This document shows, one piece after another, positions 31,801 through 43,633 of a DNA stretch of 64,000 nucleotides. The stretch's first letter is position 1; each line of letters starts with the position of its first letter. The DNA lies in contig NC_006684.1 in assembly GCF_000091045.1 (NCBI RefSeq), positions 1-64,000 on the forward strand, written 5' to 3'. Source of the DNA: Cryptococcus deneoformans JEC21 (Eukaryota > Basidiomycota > Tremellomycetes > Tremellales > Cryptococcaceae). The notes beneath the pieces were generated by a model. It searched no databases and had not been told where the DNA came from. It saw only the letters and a program-made list of their open reading frames with translations. The position numbers and the translations under genes are program-made.

Positions 31801-33954
31801 TTTGTACCTGGAGAGACTGTGGCTGGGGCTGAGGCGTAGACGAGTGCAGTTGTTGCTGGACCTGCTGCGCGGGATCGAGAGAAAAAACGTCGGTTAATGA
31901 AGAGGGTTTGAGCAAAGGCGCAGGAGGAAGGAAAGTGCTATACAAATTACGTTTCCTTCCCTCACCCTCCCATTCCCCTTCGTCCCGCTCTTCTTCATTC
32001 TCTTCACAATCCGACGCTGCAGTCTTTTCTTTTCCGTTTCTTGTATCGGTAGGAGATGAGGAAATCATTAACATCCCTTCAATCTTCTGTCCTCCCCTCG
32101 ACGCAGAAATGGAAGTAGAAATAGAATGCGAGGAGGTTGATTGAGAGACGGAGGAATAGCAAGGTTCGTTCAGAGCTTTGACGAGCGCTTCCATCGATTT
32201 TCGGTTCCATACTGTTTCGGATAAATCGAGGTGCTTCAAATTCTTTGCCTGCCATCACCAATGTAAAGCGTAAAGAACATCAAGGTAAGTCGCAACGCTA
32301 GACAACAAGGTGGAGAGAAAGGAGAACGCACCATCTTGAGATATTCTGCTACCAGACCCCACCCATTCTCACGAATCTTCTTACATCCCTTCAAACTCAA
32401 TCTTTCCACCCCATCCGACCCCCTCTCTTTCCCCCCAGTTGATTCCTTATCACCGGGACCGCCACTTACAAGCAAAGCATGCAAAATACTCTTCAAACCC
32501 CCTTCCTCCACTGCCCCATCCTCCAACAACAGACCGACCAGCCCAAATCGTGTCGCCAACACGTCCGCCACCGGTTCAGCGGAATGATGGCCCAAAGGGA
32601 CGTCGAGCGGGTGAATGCCGGGTGGAAGGGAGGAGGAGATGGTGGCGTGGTTGATTGGGCGGAGGGTGAGGTGGATTATGCGTTCTGGAGCAAGGGAAGG
32701 AGATTTGGAGACGGCCGGAAGGGATTCAAGAGCCCGGATAACACCTATACGGGGTCGCTCCTCACGTCCTCGACAGGCTTGTTCGTAGAGTACCACGAGG
32801 CGGTGTGGGGTCCAGTAAGATGGATGGAGAGAGGTTATGAGAAGTGAACGTTGAGTGTTTTCAATCTGTCAGTTCGATGATTAAGTGATTAGCGAAGATA
32901 AAAGACAAGTTGATGAGTCGAAAGATGATGGTTGATGAAATTTGGAGATGATCCGACTCACCTTTGCCCGATCGGCCAAGACCTTTTCACTCCATGGTTC
33001 ACCGTTCGAAGAGATAGGATAGATGATACTCATGCTCGGAAGGAGGAAAGTAACTTTCTTGAGAGGTTGTTTCTTTTTGCTATCGTTATTATTGCGATGG
33101 TTGGTGGTTGGGGTGGAGGTGATGAACTTGGGTGTAGGTGACGCAGCACCATCGCGAGGTGGTAACGGGGGCGCTTCTTTCCTTGGTAAACTCGGTCCTC
33201 GCGCGTGGCTAAGGTAATCGTCTTGCGAAGGCGGCGGCGGTGGGGGCGAGGGCATGGAAGTTGAAAAGAGTTGTCTCGCGAGACCATGGCCATGACTGGC
33301 TTCTTGCCCCTGTCCTTGACTTTGCGACTGAACCTGATTCTGGGCGTTTGTAACTAATCGGCCTATACCCATAGCCAGCCTCCCACTGAGCGATGCCAAC
33401 GTCCCCCCTTGTCCACCTAGGACTCTTGGAGTCGGCATTGGCGTATTTGCCTGTTGTCCTTGCCCGTGTGCCGACATCTGCTGCGTTGATGTTGATCCTG
33501 GCGCTGTCCATTGACCATTCCCATTCACTCCAGCTCTACCAGTCCCATCACCTGACACAACCGCCTCATCGCCTTCCCCTCCAGCAACCCTGGTGCCAAC
33601 AGCAGTCACTGCACCTCCAACCATATCCCTCAACCGATGACCAAGAGTCGGCTTTGATGGTGGGGGAGGGGGTTTCAGTATACCCTTTTTGGGTGGTAAA
33701 GGACGTCTTTTTGCTGGACGGGGTGGTTCTGGTGCTCCTTGAGACCCTTCTTGAGGCTGTTGCTGGGGTGTTGCTTCCGGTTGTAGTTGCGATGGTTGTT
33801 CGAGCTGAGCTTGTTGTTGTGGCTCAGTCTGCGGTTCTGGCTCCGACTGTGCTGTCTCGAGCTGCTGTTTTCCTTGCTCGCTTGCTTCTCCTCCTACTGG
33901 CTCGTCTCTCACCCGTGGTGGGTCTTGCGTGTGTTGCTGTTCACCCTCTTCCAT
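28802..33954 (-). CDS. PPP1R37-like leucine-rich-repeat regulator of protein phosphatase 1
   Basis: Minus-strand exons: 33954-32962, 32865-32332, 32248-31103, 31001-28983 and 28918-28802, giving 1602 residues. An in-frame ATG at 33972 could add six residues. I prefer 33954 for its CCATGG context. The N-terminus is Gln/Glu/Pro-rich. A PP1-docking RVxF-type motif KVTF sits near residues 300-303. Leucine-rich repeats of RNI type follow in scattered blocks (LKHLDLSETVW, LKHLSLRGNRINRDG, LQTLDLKGNDIR, LRILNLSSNSIPPSGLAALA, LLHLDLTANPIGAAGVHAL). The docking motif before such repeats matches animal PPP1R37. The C-terminus ends LRKEILDTPVARST plus an acidic tail. Long disordered inserts between repeats enlarge it over the animal protein. 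Confidence 0.8.
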
Positions 33955-34176
33955 GGTCGTCCGAGTATACATACATCTACACAACCCACGTAAAATGCCC
34001 GCTGCAAGTATAGGAGGTCATATACGCTGAAACGTCATCCGCGCCTATGACATGGGTTACGTAATTCAAATCATAGGCACCAGTAAATAATCTTTGCACT
34101 CGTATCCATTATTCGCTTTCCCACTCGACGAAATCCATCCCGAGTGTATAACATTCATTTCGAGAGTACGTCCACC
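33955..34176. promoter_or_regulatory. Divergent promoter, PPP1R37-like and HSF1
   Basis: The 222 bases separate two outward-pointing start codons. I did not find a convincing array of inverted nGAAn units, so self-regulation of HSF1 is not evident from this sequence. Confidence 0.45.
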
Positions 34177-36659
34177 ATGACCACAAATCTATACGCTATA
34201 GCAGGCCCCTCAAAACCCACAACTCCGACATCGACCCCTTCTCCACGCTCCGAGCCGCCTTCACCGCTCAAATCACTCACATCACTCCCGACAAACCCGC
34301 TCAACTCGCATGGCACGTCTACCCCCAACACACTCACAAATCAGCTGTCAAGCACAGGAATAGGAATATCCAAACCGGGCCTAAGTGTGGATGAGAATGG
34401 AGAAGTCATGAAGGTGCCCGCATTCTTGAACAAGCTGTATACGATGGTCAGTGATCCGGAGGTGGACGACTTGATTTACTGGGGAGAGAGTGGGGATTCA
34501 TTCTTTGGTACGTCGATTTTGTTGACATTATACCATCTTGTCCTTTAGATATATTTTACTAAGCTTACAAAATTATAGTACCGAATGCAGAGCTATTCGG
34601 GAGAGAACTCTTACCGAGATGGTTTAAACATTCCAACTTCTCAAGTTTTGTCCGTCAACTCAACATGTATGGGTTTCGTACGTTCATTCATGTCTTTCCC
34701 TATCTTTATACCAACTGACTTATCTTCCGATATCCAGACAAAGTCCCTCACCTTCAGTCTGGTGCCCTGAAGAATGAAACGCCCATCGAATTATGGGAGT
34801 TCGCAAACCCTTATTTCAAACGCGGCCAACCCCAACTTCTCACCAAAGTAACTCGCAAAAACAACCGACCTTCAAACTCTGGTGTTGGACCTTCATCTTC
34901 CGTTGGAGGTAGCGGAGCTGGTGGAGGAATGAGCACCCGCTCTGCATCTGCTGCTGCTGCCTCTGGCTCTGCTTCCGGACAAATCCAGCAAGCCATCAGT
35001 CAAGGCCATGAAGCTGGTAACCATTCCACTTCAGGAAAATACCTTATCACAGACGGTACCACCCCTGGCTCTGTCCCTCCTTCCCACACCTCCGCCGGTC
35101 CACTCATCGCCCCTCAAACCCTCGATCTTTCGGCAATCAATTCTGGTATCGCCGCCATACGCCAAACCCAAGCTTCCATCGCTACCGATCTCCGCAAACT
35201 TCAGGCATCTAACGAAGCGCTTTGGAGGCAGGCGTATGAAACGCAGGAAAAGCAGAGGAAACATGAAGAGACGATAGATTTGATTGTAAGCTTTTTGGAG
35301 AGGTTGTTTGGGACGGAAGGGGAGGGATTGAAGGGATTGAAGGAGGCGATGAGAAGGGGGGTTGGAGTAAGAAGGGATAGGGATGGGAGAGAAGGTAGGG
35401 ATTCAAGAGATTCGAGATTTGCGGAGGACGACGATGGGGGACAGAAGAAAAGAAGGAGGGTAGGAATCGATAGGATGATTGAGGGTGGCACCGGTGATGG
35501 AACAGGCGAACATGGTGAGATTGAAAGCCCAACATCAGACGATCGCCTCGTCGAGATCGGATCCAACTCGGAATATTCCATCCCATCCGTCAAACGTACC
35601 TCCTCTTCCTCCCACCCAATTTCCCTCGGTCAACTGGGTTCCTCCCGATTTACTGCGCTGCCTTCCGAAGATCCTTCTCCTTCAGCTTCTGGACCTGGAT
35701 CAACATCTTACGAAGGTCTTCACACCACACAAACTAATGCCCGTGGAGCTGGGGCTGACGTCAACGTGACCGACCCGACTTTAGGCATGAACCACCTCTC
35801 GCCTCTATCCGATACCGATCCCCTCCTCCCGTCATCATCCAACGCCCTCGCCCCATACTCCTCTCACCTCCCCTTCCCTTCTTCCAACTCTAACCAATCT
35901 AACTCATTTAACCCATCTAACCCATCTTCCGCATGGGCCTCCAACCCTTCCCAACCCTTACTCTCACCAACATCCGCCGCAGCCGCCGCACACGCATATA
36001 ACCTCGATCCTTCTCTGCTCCAAACCACGATCGGGAGTCTACTCCAAAGTCCTGCAGCGGCGCAAATGTTTTTGAATTCGTTAAGCGCCAGTGCACAAGG
36101 TCAGGCTTTGGCTTCGCACTCTCATCCCCATAATCCATCTCCGCTGAACCCGAACCCGAACGGCAATGCCTCCACCTCGGCCTCTGCTTCTGCTCATGGC
36201 ATGAATACCGGAGGTATGGGAACAGGATCAGGAACCAAAGACGTCGACCCAACTCTCGCCCTTTTTTCCCCACTCCCCTCCCATTCGTCGCTCACTTCCC
36301 AATCCAACGACCTCTTGAAATCCTACAGTGACGCCCTCACAGTCGGAGAAGGCGTGGACAATTTACAAGAGAGTATCGATAGTCTGGTGAGGAGTATGGG
36401 GTTGGATTTGCCTAATGGTGGATCTTCTGTGGGTGTCGATGTCGGTGACGGGGCTGGAGTTGGAACAGAGACAGGGGAAGGGGATGGAGAGTTTAATGTG
36501 GATGAATTCTTGCAGGGCTTGGCGAAGGAAGGGGAAGAAGAAGGAGAAAGGGAAGTAGAAGGGGATGGGGGTGTGTCAAGCTCAGGCGCAGGCGCAGGCG
36601 CAGAAAATGGAAGGAAGGAAGATGTAATTGCCCAAAGTGGCCTCAAGTCGGAAAGTTAA
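34177..36659 (+). CDS. HSF1: Heat shock transcription factor
   Basis: Exons are 34177-34507, 34579-34677 and 34738-36659, giving 783 residues. The HSF DNA-binding domain is intact at about 79-190: [60 protein letters not shown] and [20 protein letters not shown] heptad-rich segment at about 270-340 ([31 protein letters not shown]) is the trimerisation coiled coil. The remainder is Ser/Asn/Pro-rich with acidic patches, probably activation regions. The protein would be nuclear, binding heat-shock elements. Because the binding domain is split by two introns, neither short exon would be found alone by a simple frame scan. A closely related HSF-type regulator such as Sfl1 is less likely given the domain order. 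Confidence 0.92.
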
Positions 36660-37340
36660 AATGTAGACTTCTAACACAGTCTTGACAATTTGATAAATTT
36701 GTTTTTCTCAAGTGTGTACATAGCTCGATTTACGGAATAAAAGAGGTGATTTTAGAGTCCTCTTGACGTAATGTAAATATAATGATAATCAAACATGTCT
36801 TCGTTCTGTTGTTCATACGTCCATTTTGCCTCTGTAAAGCATTCACCGACGCATAGGCCCATTAACATCTCAAAGCAACAATTAGGCCTTCCTTTTACCC
36901 TGCAACCTACACCATGCGATGCTTGTTTATTGTCTAATCCTGGAATTTTTGACCAAAATATTGCTAGTAGCAATATGGCGAGCAATTTCGTTTTTGTACT
37001 CCGAATAAAAGTTCCATACATCAAAGCAATCGCACTAACTCGTTCGTCCTCCGATCGTCGGGTCGCATACGTACGACGTGGCAGGAAATACCAAGATGGA
37101 AAAGCAATAGTGAATCAATGTGCTCAACCTCCTACTTTCCATTTACGTAGTATTATTTCGGACATGGTCAGAATAGACCATCACTCTTGCGGAACAAACA
37201 AATGTACATAATTGATAACTGAAACCGTTGCCTTCTTGTACTTGAATGTATATACATATATATAGAGATCTTCAATAATCCACATAAGTCCTGAACCCAT
37301 CCACACCATTTCGTCGTCAACATGACAAAAACATCATGGC
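36660..37340. other. Convergent intergenic region
   Basis: The stretch lies between the 3' ends of HSF1 and the metacaspase gene. A 138-codon frame on the plus strand (36795-37211) has no motif and no conserved look. I treat it as chance. Confidence 0.5.
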
Positions 37341-39628
37341 TCAAGCAGCGAACAGCAAGCTCGTATCAATCGCTACCAACGTTCATCAGCCTCCTGATTT
37401 GAAAATTTACGGCAATGCTTACGGTGACAAGCAGAAAGCTGAGGTTTCTGAGTGTATTTGCCCTTCATCTCATCTCGAATCGCGATGAGCAACTCTTGGT
37501 AGCTCTGATTAGGTCGTTTGTTGAGAGCGGAGATAAATGCCTAAGATTGAGTGTTAACTCGATTATTTGAATATTACAGGGAAAGGCCAGGAAGGAGACG
37601 TACGTAGGACATGGCGCCAGTGGCCTCACCATCTTCCTGAGTATCCGCGCTCTGTACGTCGTTAGCTCTCGCGTTTTCTTACGTGATCGCTGTCCAAAAA
37701 TACTCACAGTCTGGTTATCCTTACACCCCGACCACATGACAACATCCGCAGGGCTCGTCTTTGTCCTCTTCGTCTTTTCTTCTGCTTTATTGGCCGCCCA
37801 CGCGCTTTTCGCGGCTCCAAACAGACTAGTCATGATTCCTCCGGTGTCTCCCCGAAGAATATCCATACCGGTACCGAGAAGGCCCTGAGAAGCTTCAGCT
37901 AGAAGATCGGGCTCTTTGACAGTGCCGTCGGTGGCGTACTATAAGACATTAATATGATTCAAGGAATAAAGCATGAAAGGAAGGTTCCCACAACGTAAGG
38001 CAGATCCATGACGGTCGCAGAATGACAAGAATCGAATATCGCTGTAAGGCGGCAACCCGAAGGGAGAGGGCGAACAAGGAGCTCGTGGCTAATCTGAATC
38101 AGCTGTCAAATGACTAAAACGAGATGCAAATTTCCTCACACTGTGATAATTCATCAGCTACAGTTCATGGTGAGTATTGTGGGATAGTGCTTACTGTCAT
38201 CATCAATAAGCAGACCAGCAGTTTCATAATCAACTGGGCAGATTGCTCGAGTTTTCCATCAGTCACAGATAAATCAAGATGCAAATAGAAACAGTTTACC
38301 CTCGTCCTGGCCATCTTGCTCATCACCATCCATATCCTCCGTCTGGGTTCCATGCCCAGAACTATATTTGGTCAGCTTTTTGCTCATATCTTTCCGAATT
38401 ACCTACTAATGAAAGAACAAAGCATCATCCCTCTGAGCTCCATCAACAAGCCACTTCATCGCTTTGATTATGTTGTCCCTCGTAGGCATAGTCCTCGCGT
38501 CGTTGTTATCATCAGTGAGCATAACAATGTCGTCAAGCTGATAGCCATATCGCTCTGTAATAAACTTTTGGACATTGTGGACGTCGTTGATACAGCCAGC
38601 GAGCTGAGCACTGGATCCAATATAGTTTATACCGATCTATCATGAATGTTGTCAGTTTCGAACTGCAGAACAGATACACAAACGCACAAGAAGAGCCTTC
38701 CTCCGGCCATTACATCTGGAATACTCAAAGTATGCCTGAGCAACTTCACCGGTTTGACTGTCATGGAATTCAGGACCGAAATGCTGAGGGTGAGGCCCTC
38801 CATCATCGCCTTCATTTGCGCGATAATCACCATAGTGTTGCTGTCGACCAGCATAAAGAGGTGGCGGAGGGGCGTACCCGGCGTTACTCATAGTTATGAA
38901 TGAGCGACAAAAGATAGAAGGAGTATGTAAAGGGACTCACGTCGGCTCGTACTGCTGAGGAGGAGGCCCAGGGTGAGGATAATCACTGCCGTATCCTGCA
39001 TCACGGTATTCGTTCCCCCCGTAACCTTGTTGTTGATTGCCATAACCTTCTTGTCCGTACCCATTCTGACCGTAGCCCGCTTGCTGATAATCATTTTGAC
39101 AGCCGTTGTAGCCGTTTTGATATCTTTCATGTCCGTGAACATACCCCTCATATCAGTTACGGGAAAATCCTTACTGTCCAGAAGGTGCTTGATAATAATT
39201 GCCTCCAGTCTCGCGATTGGATGTTCCATTTCCACCGCCCATCAAATTGCCCATCATTCCGGTCATACTGCGAGTGGTGAGTTAAAGGTTAGTTAAAGGA
39301 AGAGGAAGTTCACACACATGCCCACGGCCGCTACATTGCCGAGACTAAAACAGTGTCAACCCAAGATGATGAACGAACAACCCCAAGACAAACAGGCTCA
39401 CCCGACTGACCCCTGCACCGGACGATAGTCCCCATCACTGTGACGTCCGTCTTCTTCCGAGGAATCGCTGTGACGACTTTCGCGACCACCGCCGCTGCTA
39501 CTGCTGCTACTGCGAGCCGGAGAGCGGGGCGGCGACTCGTATCTCTCGTATCCGCGCTCGTCGTCTTCATCTCTGTATTCGACCTCACGCTCTTCCGGCT
39601 GGTAGTACTCGTCTTCGTAATCAGACAT
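37341..39628 (-). CDS. MCA1: Metacaspase, type I, fourteen exons
   Basis: Metacaspases are Arg/Lys-specific cysteine proteases linked to cell death and proteostasis. Minus-strand exons: 39628-39402, 39344-39318, 39267-39175, 39123-38941, 38886-38688, 38636-38407, 38361-38300, 38245-38195, 38157-38142, 38088-37992, 37938-37708, 37651-37604, 37540-37423 and 37372-37341. The product is 537 residues. A charged, then Gln/Tyr/Gly-rich prodomain fills the first 240. The caspase-like domain begins [16 protein letters not shown]. The catalytic His is in FFHYSGHGT (about 323) and the Cys in [15 protein letters not shown] (about 384), where the usual Gly after CHS is Ala. The end reads [18 protein letters not shown]. 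Two exons are tiny (27 and 16 nt). The N-terminal Glu/Asp/Arg segment could be a separate upstream gene, but the frames join cleanly. Confidence 0.88.
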
Positions 39629-40769
39629 TGAATGTGAGCTGGGAAGTAGATTCAACTGAAAAGATGAATGACAATAAGCAGATGGTAGATAGTATAATAA
39701 TGCCAGGCGAACGATGTGCCAAGGACACACAGCGTCAAAGGAAGGGGCCACGGACACGCCGAAATGACGTTGAGCGACACCGGCAACTGATATTCTATGA
39801 GGAAGGCATCTGAATAAATGATATTCTATGAGGAAGGCATCTGAATAAATACATCTTAGGTGGGTCGACAATCTTCTGGAGAGCGTCAGATAATGCCACT
39901 CAGTCGTTATCTCCGTATGAAGATACGCTCACCCAGTAATGCACACATCCCAAAAAGAAATCAAATAAATGAACAGATTGAAATCTCTCTCCGGTGGTCG
40001 GCCGGCACATACAGTACATCTTTGGGCTTTCATGGCTGTAGCTGGGTGGGCAATTCCGTTTTGGACAATGCAGGGCCTTATTATGCTAGCTTCTTGAAAG
40101 CATTTACATGCATTGAACGTCTCCCGGCGAGTCGGAGAAAGAACGTTCGGTCCTCATCTGTTTCCCTGGCGATCACGCCAGTGACTTTTGACCATGACCA
40201 TATTATCCATGCCTTCTTGCCTTTCGACCACGTCATCAAGAAGTCTCGTCGATCCTCAGCACATCGATGATGTTTCCCCTTTCAGTTGACACAGACACCC
40301 CGACACCTAGCGCTCGTTCGCTTAACTTTGTGGATCAGACGGACCAGGGTGCAATATGAACGCTATGGCCGTGGATGATAATAAACTTTTGACCCATCTG
40401 CGCCATATCCCTTTTTTCAGCGGTTTTTCAGCGGTAGACGTACATGTGGGAGGAAGGATCAGTAGCACAAATGAAGTGATGGGATTTCCTCAAGTCCGAA
40501 GTACTACGGTCTATTATTTGTAGATGCAGAATAAGATTGTTTACCACATTCTCCCATCATCATGTGATTATTAGAAACACCATTTCACTTGTTAGTAATT
40601 GCGGGGTTGATTTGGGCGCCATTAGAATTTAGATAAAATCATTTATAGATTTGAATCGGGTGATAAGTCCGTGCCGGAATGAGTCGACACCACCTTAATC
40701 AATTCGTTCGTTCGCTTGTGTATGATCTACATTTTTTGACTCTATCTTTACATTCGTCAACATGTAGCA
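39629..40769. other. Intergenic region with 31-bp tandem duplication
   Basis: About 1.1 kb with no supported gene. It holds upstream sequences of the metacaspase (minus) and the F-box-like gene (plus), and a perfect 31-bp duplication at 39788-39849. Confidence 0.5.
39788..39849. repeat. 31-bp perfect tandem duplication
   Basis: A 31-base unit starting TGATATTCTATGAGG occurs twice head to tail with no mismatch, at 39788-39818 and 39819-39849. It lies about 160 bases upstream of the metacaspase start codon. The lack of divergence suggests it is recent. Confidence 0.9.
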
Positions 40770-41885
40770 ATGACTCTCGCTCATACTGAATTGAACACTC
40801 TCGATCCTCTCCCCTCCGAAATCCGCGAGTTAATCTTCCAATATCTCCTGCCTACCCGTCACATACCCCTCAAATGTGCTTTATTACAAACATGCCGCAA
40901 GTATTACAACGAACTACTTCCTTCGCTGTATCACGCAGTCTCTCTTCATTCTACCATGATCGGTCGTTTCTTTCAAGGTCTAGACAGTGGCTTGTCGGCA
41001 GAAGAAAGCTCAGGATGGTACTCAAATCGTGTAGGAGACGAGAGTTTGCCTCCTGACACCGGTCAGAGTCCGGCATCACGACGGCTTCGACTCTTATCAT
41101 TGGTCAAAATGGTCATCCTAGAAGACGTCGGTGCTGTTCATGGCTGTCTTCGTGCAATCAACATTCTATCCAAGCTGAACCTTCCCGACGCTCCTCAAGA
41201 ATGGTGGAGTCAAGAATACCCAGGGTATAGCTATTACCCTTTTGGTCATCTGCTTGCCCTCTTTCCAAGTCTCAACATGAGGAAACATGGCGGATCGGGA
41301 CGTTTGGTGTGGAGCAAGGATTTGATGAACCAGTTGAACGAAGGAAATTATTTGAAGCTCAGGCCACGCGCCACTTGGTCTGGGAACGACAAGCTTGAAG
41401 GGGATTACATCTTGACTCACAGGTTCGCAAGCGCGACGGCTGTCATCTTCATGTATGCGCCCGACAGTCCTCTTTCACCAGAATTGTCTTCCCTTATTTC
41501 GATAGCAGCTGCATCGATGAATCGCAAACGCTGCATATTTGCGGACGTTGATCCAGAGATATTCAACCTCATCGATCCGCTGTATAATATTGGCACAATC
41601 TCTTGGCATCTGAAGCCAGAAGGAAAGTGTAAACAGAAGCATTTCGATGGTCTTGTCAGTCTTATCCGGTAAGTCATTTCCAATTGGATACAAACTTACC
41701 GTCTAACACAACAATATAGACGGTATAAGCACATGTATAATGGTCAAAACGCTTTTACGTTCTATGTGTACAATTACGCCTTCAAGCCATACGATGATCC
41801 ACGAGTTGTGGCTGAGAATCTGGAGAGTGCTAGCTACGATCCCAATTCAACGGTTACTATCACTATTCGGTTGATTTGTCGGTGA
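40770..41885 (+). CDS. F-box-like protein, two exons
   Basis: Exons are 40770-41668 and 41720-41885, giving 354 residues. The start has the look of a degenerate F-box: LPSEIRELIFQYLLP then CALLQTCRKYYNELLPSLYH. F-box proteins are SCF ubiquitin-ligase adaptors, and the family has expanded as fast-evolving copies in basidiomycetes. The remainder has no recognisable repeat or catalytic motif, though VILEDVGAVHGCLRAINIL, KLNLPD and the C-terminal KHFDGLVSLIRRY recur in the broken copy at 55.4-56.2 kb. The substrate is unknown. The sequence supports only the F-box-like start and the paralogue relation. Confidence 0.65.
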
Positions 41886-42317
41886 AGGTAACCCCGTTTC
41901 TTGACGGTGAGTCATTTCGATCTCCTTTTACTTTGGTGTTTGACTCCTTTCATAGTGTTTTCAGCCGTCACTGCCCAAAACCATGAGCCCGATCTGCCAT
42001 GTTTTTGTGATTAGTCGTAATCCATGTAGCCACCCAATGTGCGTGATCGTGAACGAATGAGTCTCATGGTAATGAATATGATTAATCAGATTTTGGATAC
42101 TTGCATGCAATCAACTCTACCTCTACATATCTTAATCACCTCTGCCCCTATATCCCTTTTCATACCACTTTGGCCAATTTCATCCTCTTTTAAAGCAACT
42201 TGGCAAATTAGCGAACCGTTGAACAGCTGTTGGACGACTGCAATGACAGTTTGCCGGGTTAGACAATAACGTGATACATTGAGCTTACAACCGGTCTTCT
42301 AGTATCTATCACGACCC
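41886..42317. other. Convergent intergenic region
   Basis: The 432 bases separate the F-box-like gene and the monooxygenase gene, which point toward each other. No gene is seen. Confidence 0.5.
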
Positions 42318-43633
42318 TCAAAAATCAATTTTCTCTTGTGTGATATCATACCCCATTAGCTTCGCATCCCTATAATATCCTTTCGAACCCAACACCCTCA
42401 AAAACGCCCAGATCGACCACTTTCTCAACCACCACCCCAAAGGACCCTTCAATTCAAACCTCGAAGCACTGCTTTGCCTCGTCAACGACCTTATCGACTG
42501 AAACCTCATTTTCCTCGTCCTCTCAAAATACTCGAACAATGACTCATACCCCTTTTCTACCGCTGGTTCATGTGCGAGCAAGCGCGCGAGGAGTCCGGCA
42601 TCTTCAATTGCCTGTGATGCCCCCTGTCCCGCCGAAGGAGGGATCGCATGTGCCGCATCGCCAATCAGGCAGATTCGTTTACCGTGCCATGTTGGGATAT
42701 CGGGTATACTATACGGCGGCCACACTTTTCCTTGGCCTTCCTCTAGACTCGCTATCAGACTCTTCACAGGTTCGTAGTCTACCCCTTCATAATCCGCCTT
42801 GGTGGCTTTCACGCAATCGCCGCTCGTTTCGTACATCTTCCAGCCCTCTTTTGATCGTTCCGGGGATGAACGCTGGGCAATCCAGCCGATGGTTTCGCCG
42901 GAGGGATCGATGGGGAAGAGGAGAAGAAGGCCGGGAGGGGTGTAGATGGCTGCTGGGAGAGCCATATCGGGTGGGATGTCGATCGCGGAGCGGGGGGTGG
43001 TAGCCCATAGACCGACGAGACCTTCGTAAAATGGAGAAGGGGATGCTGGACCAAGAAGCTGTTCGCGGACTTTGGAGTAAATGCCGTCTGCACCGATAAG
43101 AATATCACCTGCTTCCTTTTGTCAGATAATATATACTTGTTCATTTATAAGGTGATCAACCCGCCTTCGCCGTGTGTACCATCAGCGAAACAAACTTTCA
43201 CACCATGCTCCCCTTCTTCCACCTTCTCACATACTTTCCCATACTGGATGTTCACCAAACCCCCCATCGCGTTACACTGGTCAAGCAGCCGATTATGCAG
43301 CGCTGTGCGGGTAACTCTCACCGCTCTATACCCCCAATTTTGCTCATCTCCATTGACCATTGCCCCTAACCACTGGCCATCACTGGAGTATATATTGATA
43401 TTGTCATATTGATAACCAGCATTGAGAACTTCATCTTTCATGCCGAGAGTTTTGTCGAGCACGCAGAGGGCGTTAGGAGAGATAATGAGCGCCCCGCCTT
43501 CATTACCTGCGAAAGGACGGATTTCGTAGATCGTCGATCGGATATTACGGCGTGCGAGGGCGATGGCTAGAGAAGTACCGCCAATGCCGCCTCCTACGAT
43601 GAGCACATGTTTGGGAAGAGAGACCGGTGTCAT
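42318..43633 (-). CDS. FAD-dependent monooxygenase (salicylate hydroxylase-like)
   Basis: Two minus-strand exons, 43633-43180 and 43108-42318, with a 71-nt intron (GTACAC...AAGCAG), give 414 residues. Three FAD-site signatures are visible: the N-terminal dinucleotide fold HVLIVGGGIGGTSLAIALA, the DILIGADGIYSKVR motif at the exon junction, and RICLIGDAAHAIPPSAGQGA near residue 320. This pattern defines class A flavin monooxygenases that hydroxylate aromatic or other small ring compounds with NAD(P)H and oxygen. The substrate cannot be read from the sequence. An alternative donor (GTTGAT) a few codons later fits the protein frame less well. The gene sits alone in a gene-poor accessory region. 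Confidence 0.85.

Noticed and set aside
33955..34176. Possible heat-shock elements in the HSF1 promoter
   Set aside because: Scattered GAA/TTC triplets occur but not as contiguous alternating units, so no element is claimed.
36795..37211. 138-residue plus-strand frame after HSF1
   Set aside because: No recognisable motif, no splice extension, and it lies in a convergent 3' region. Treated as chance.
37334..37486. Plus-strand frame starting [18 protein letters not shown]
   Set aside because: It lies opposite the last exons of the metacaspase, whose C-terminus [11 protein letters not shown] fits the family. The plus frame is the reverse shadow.
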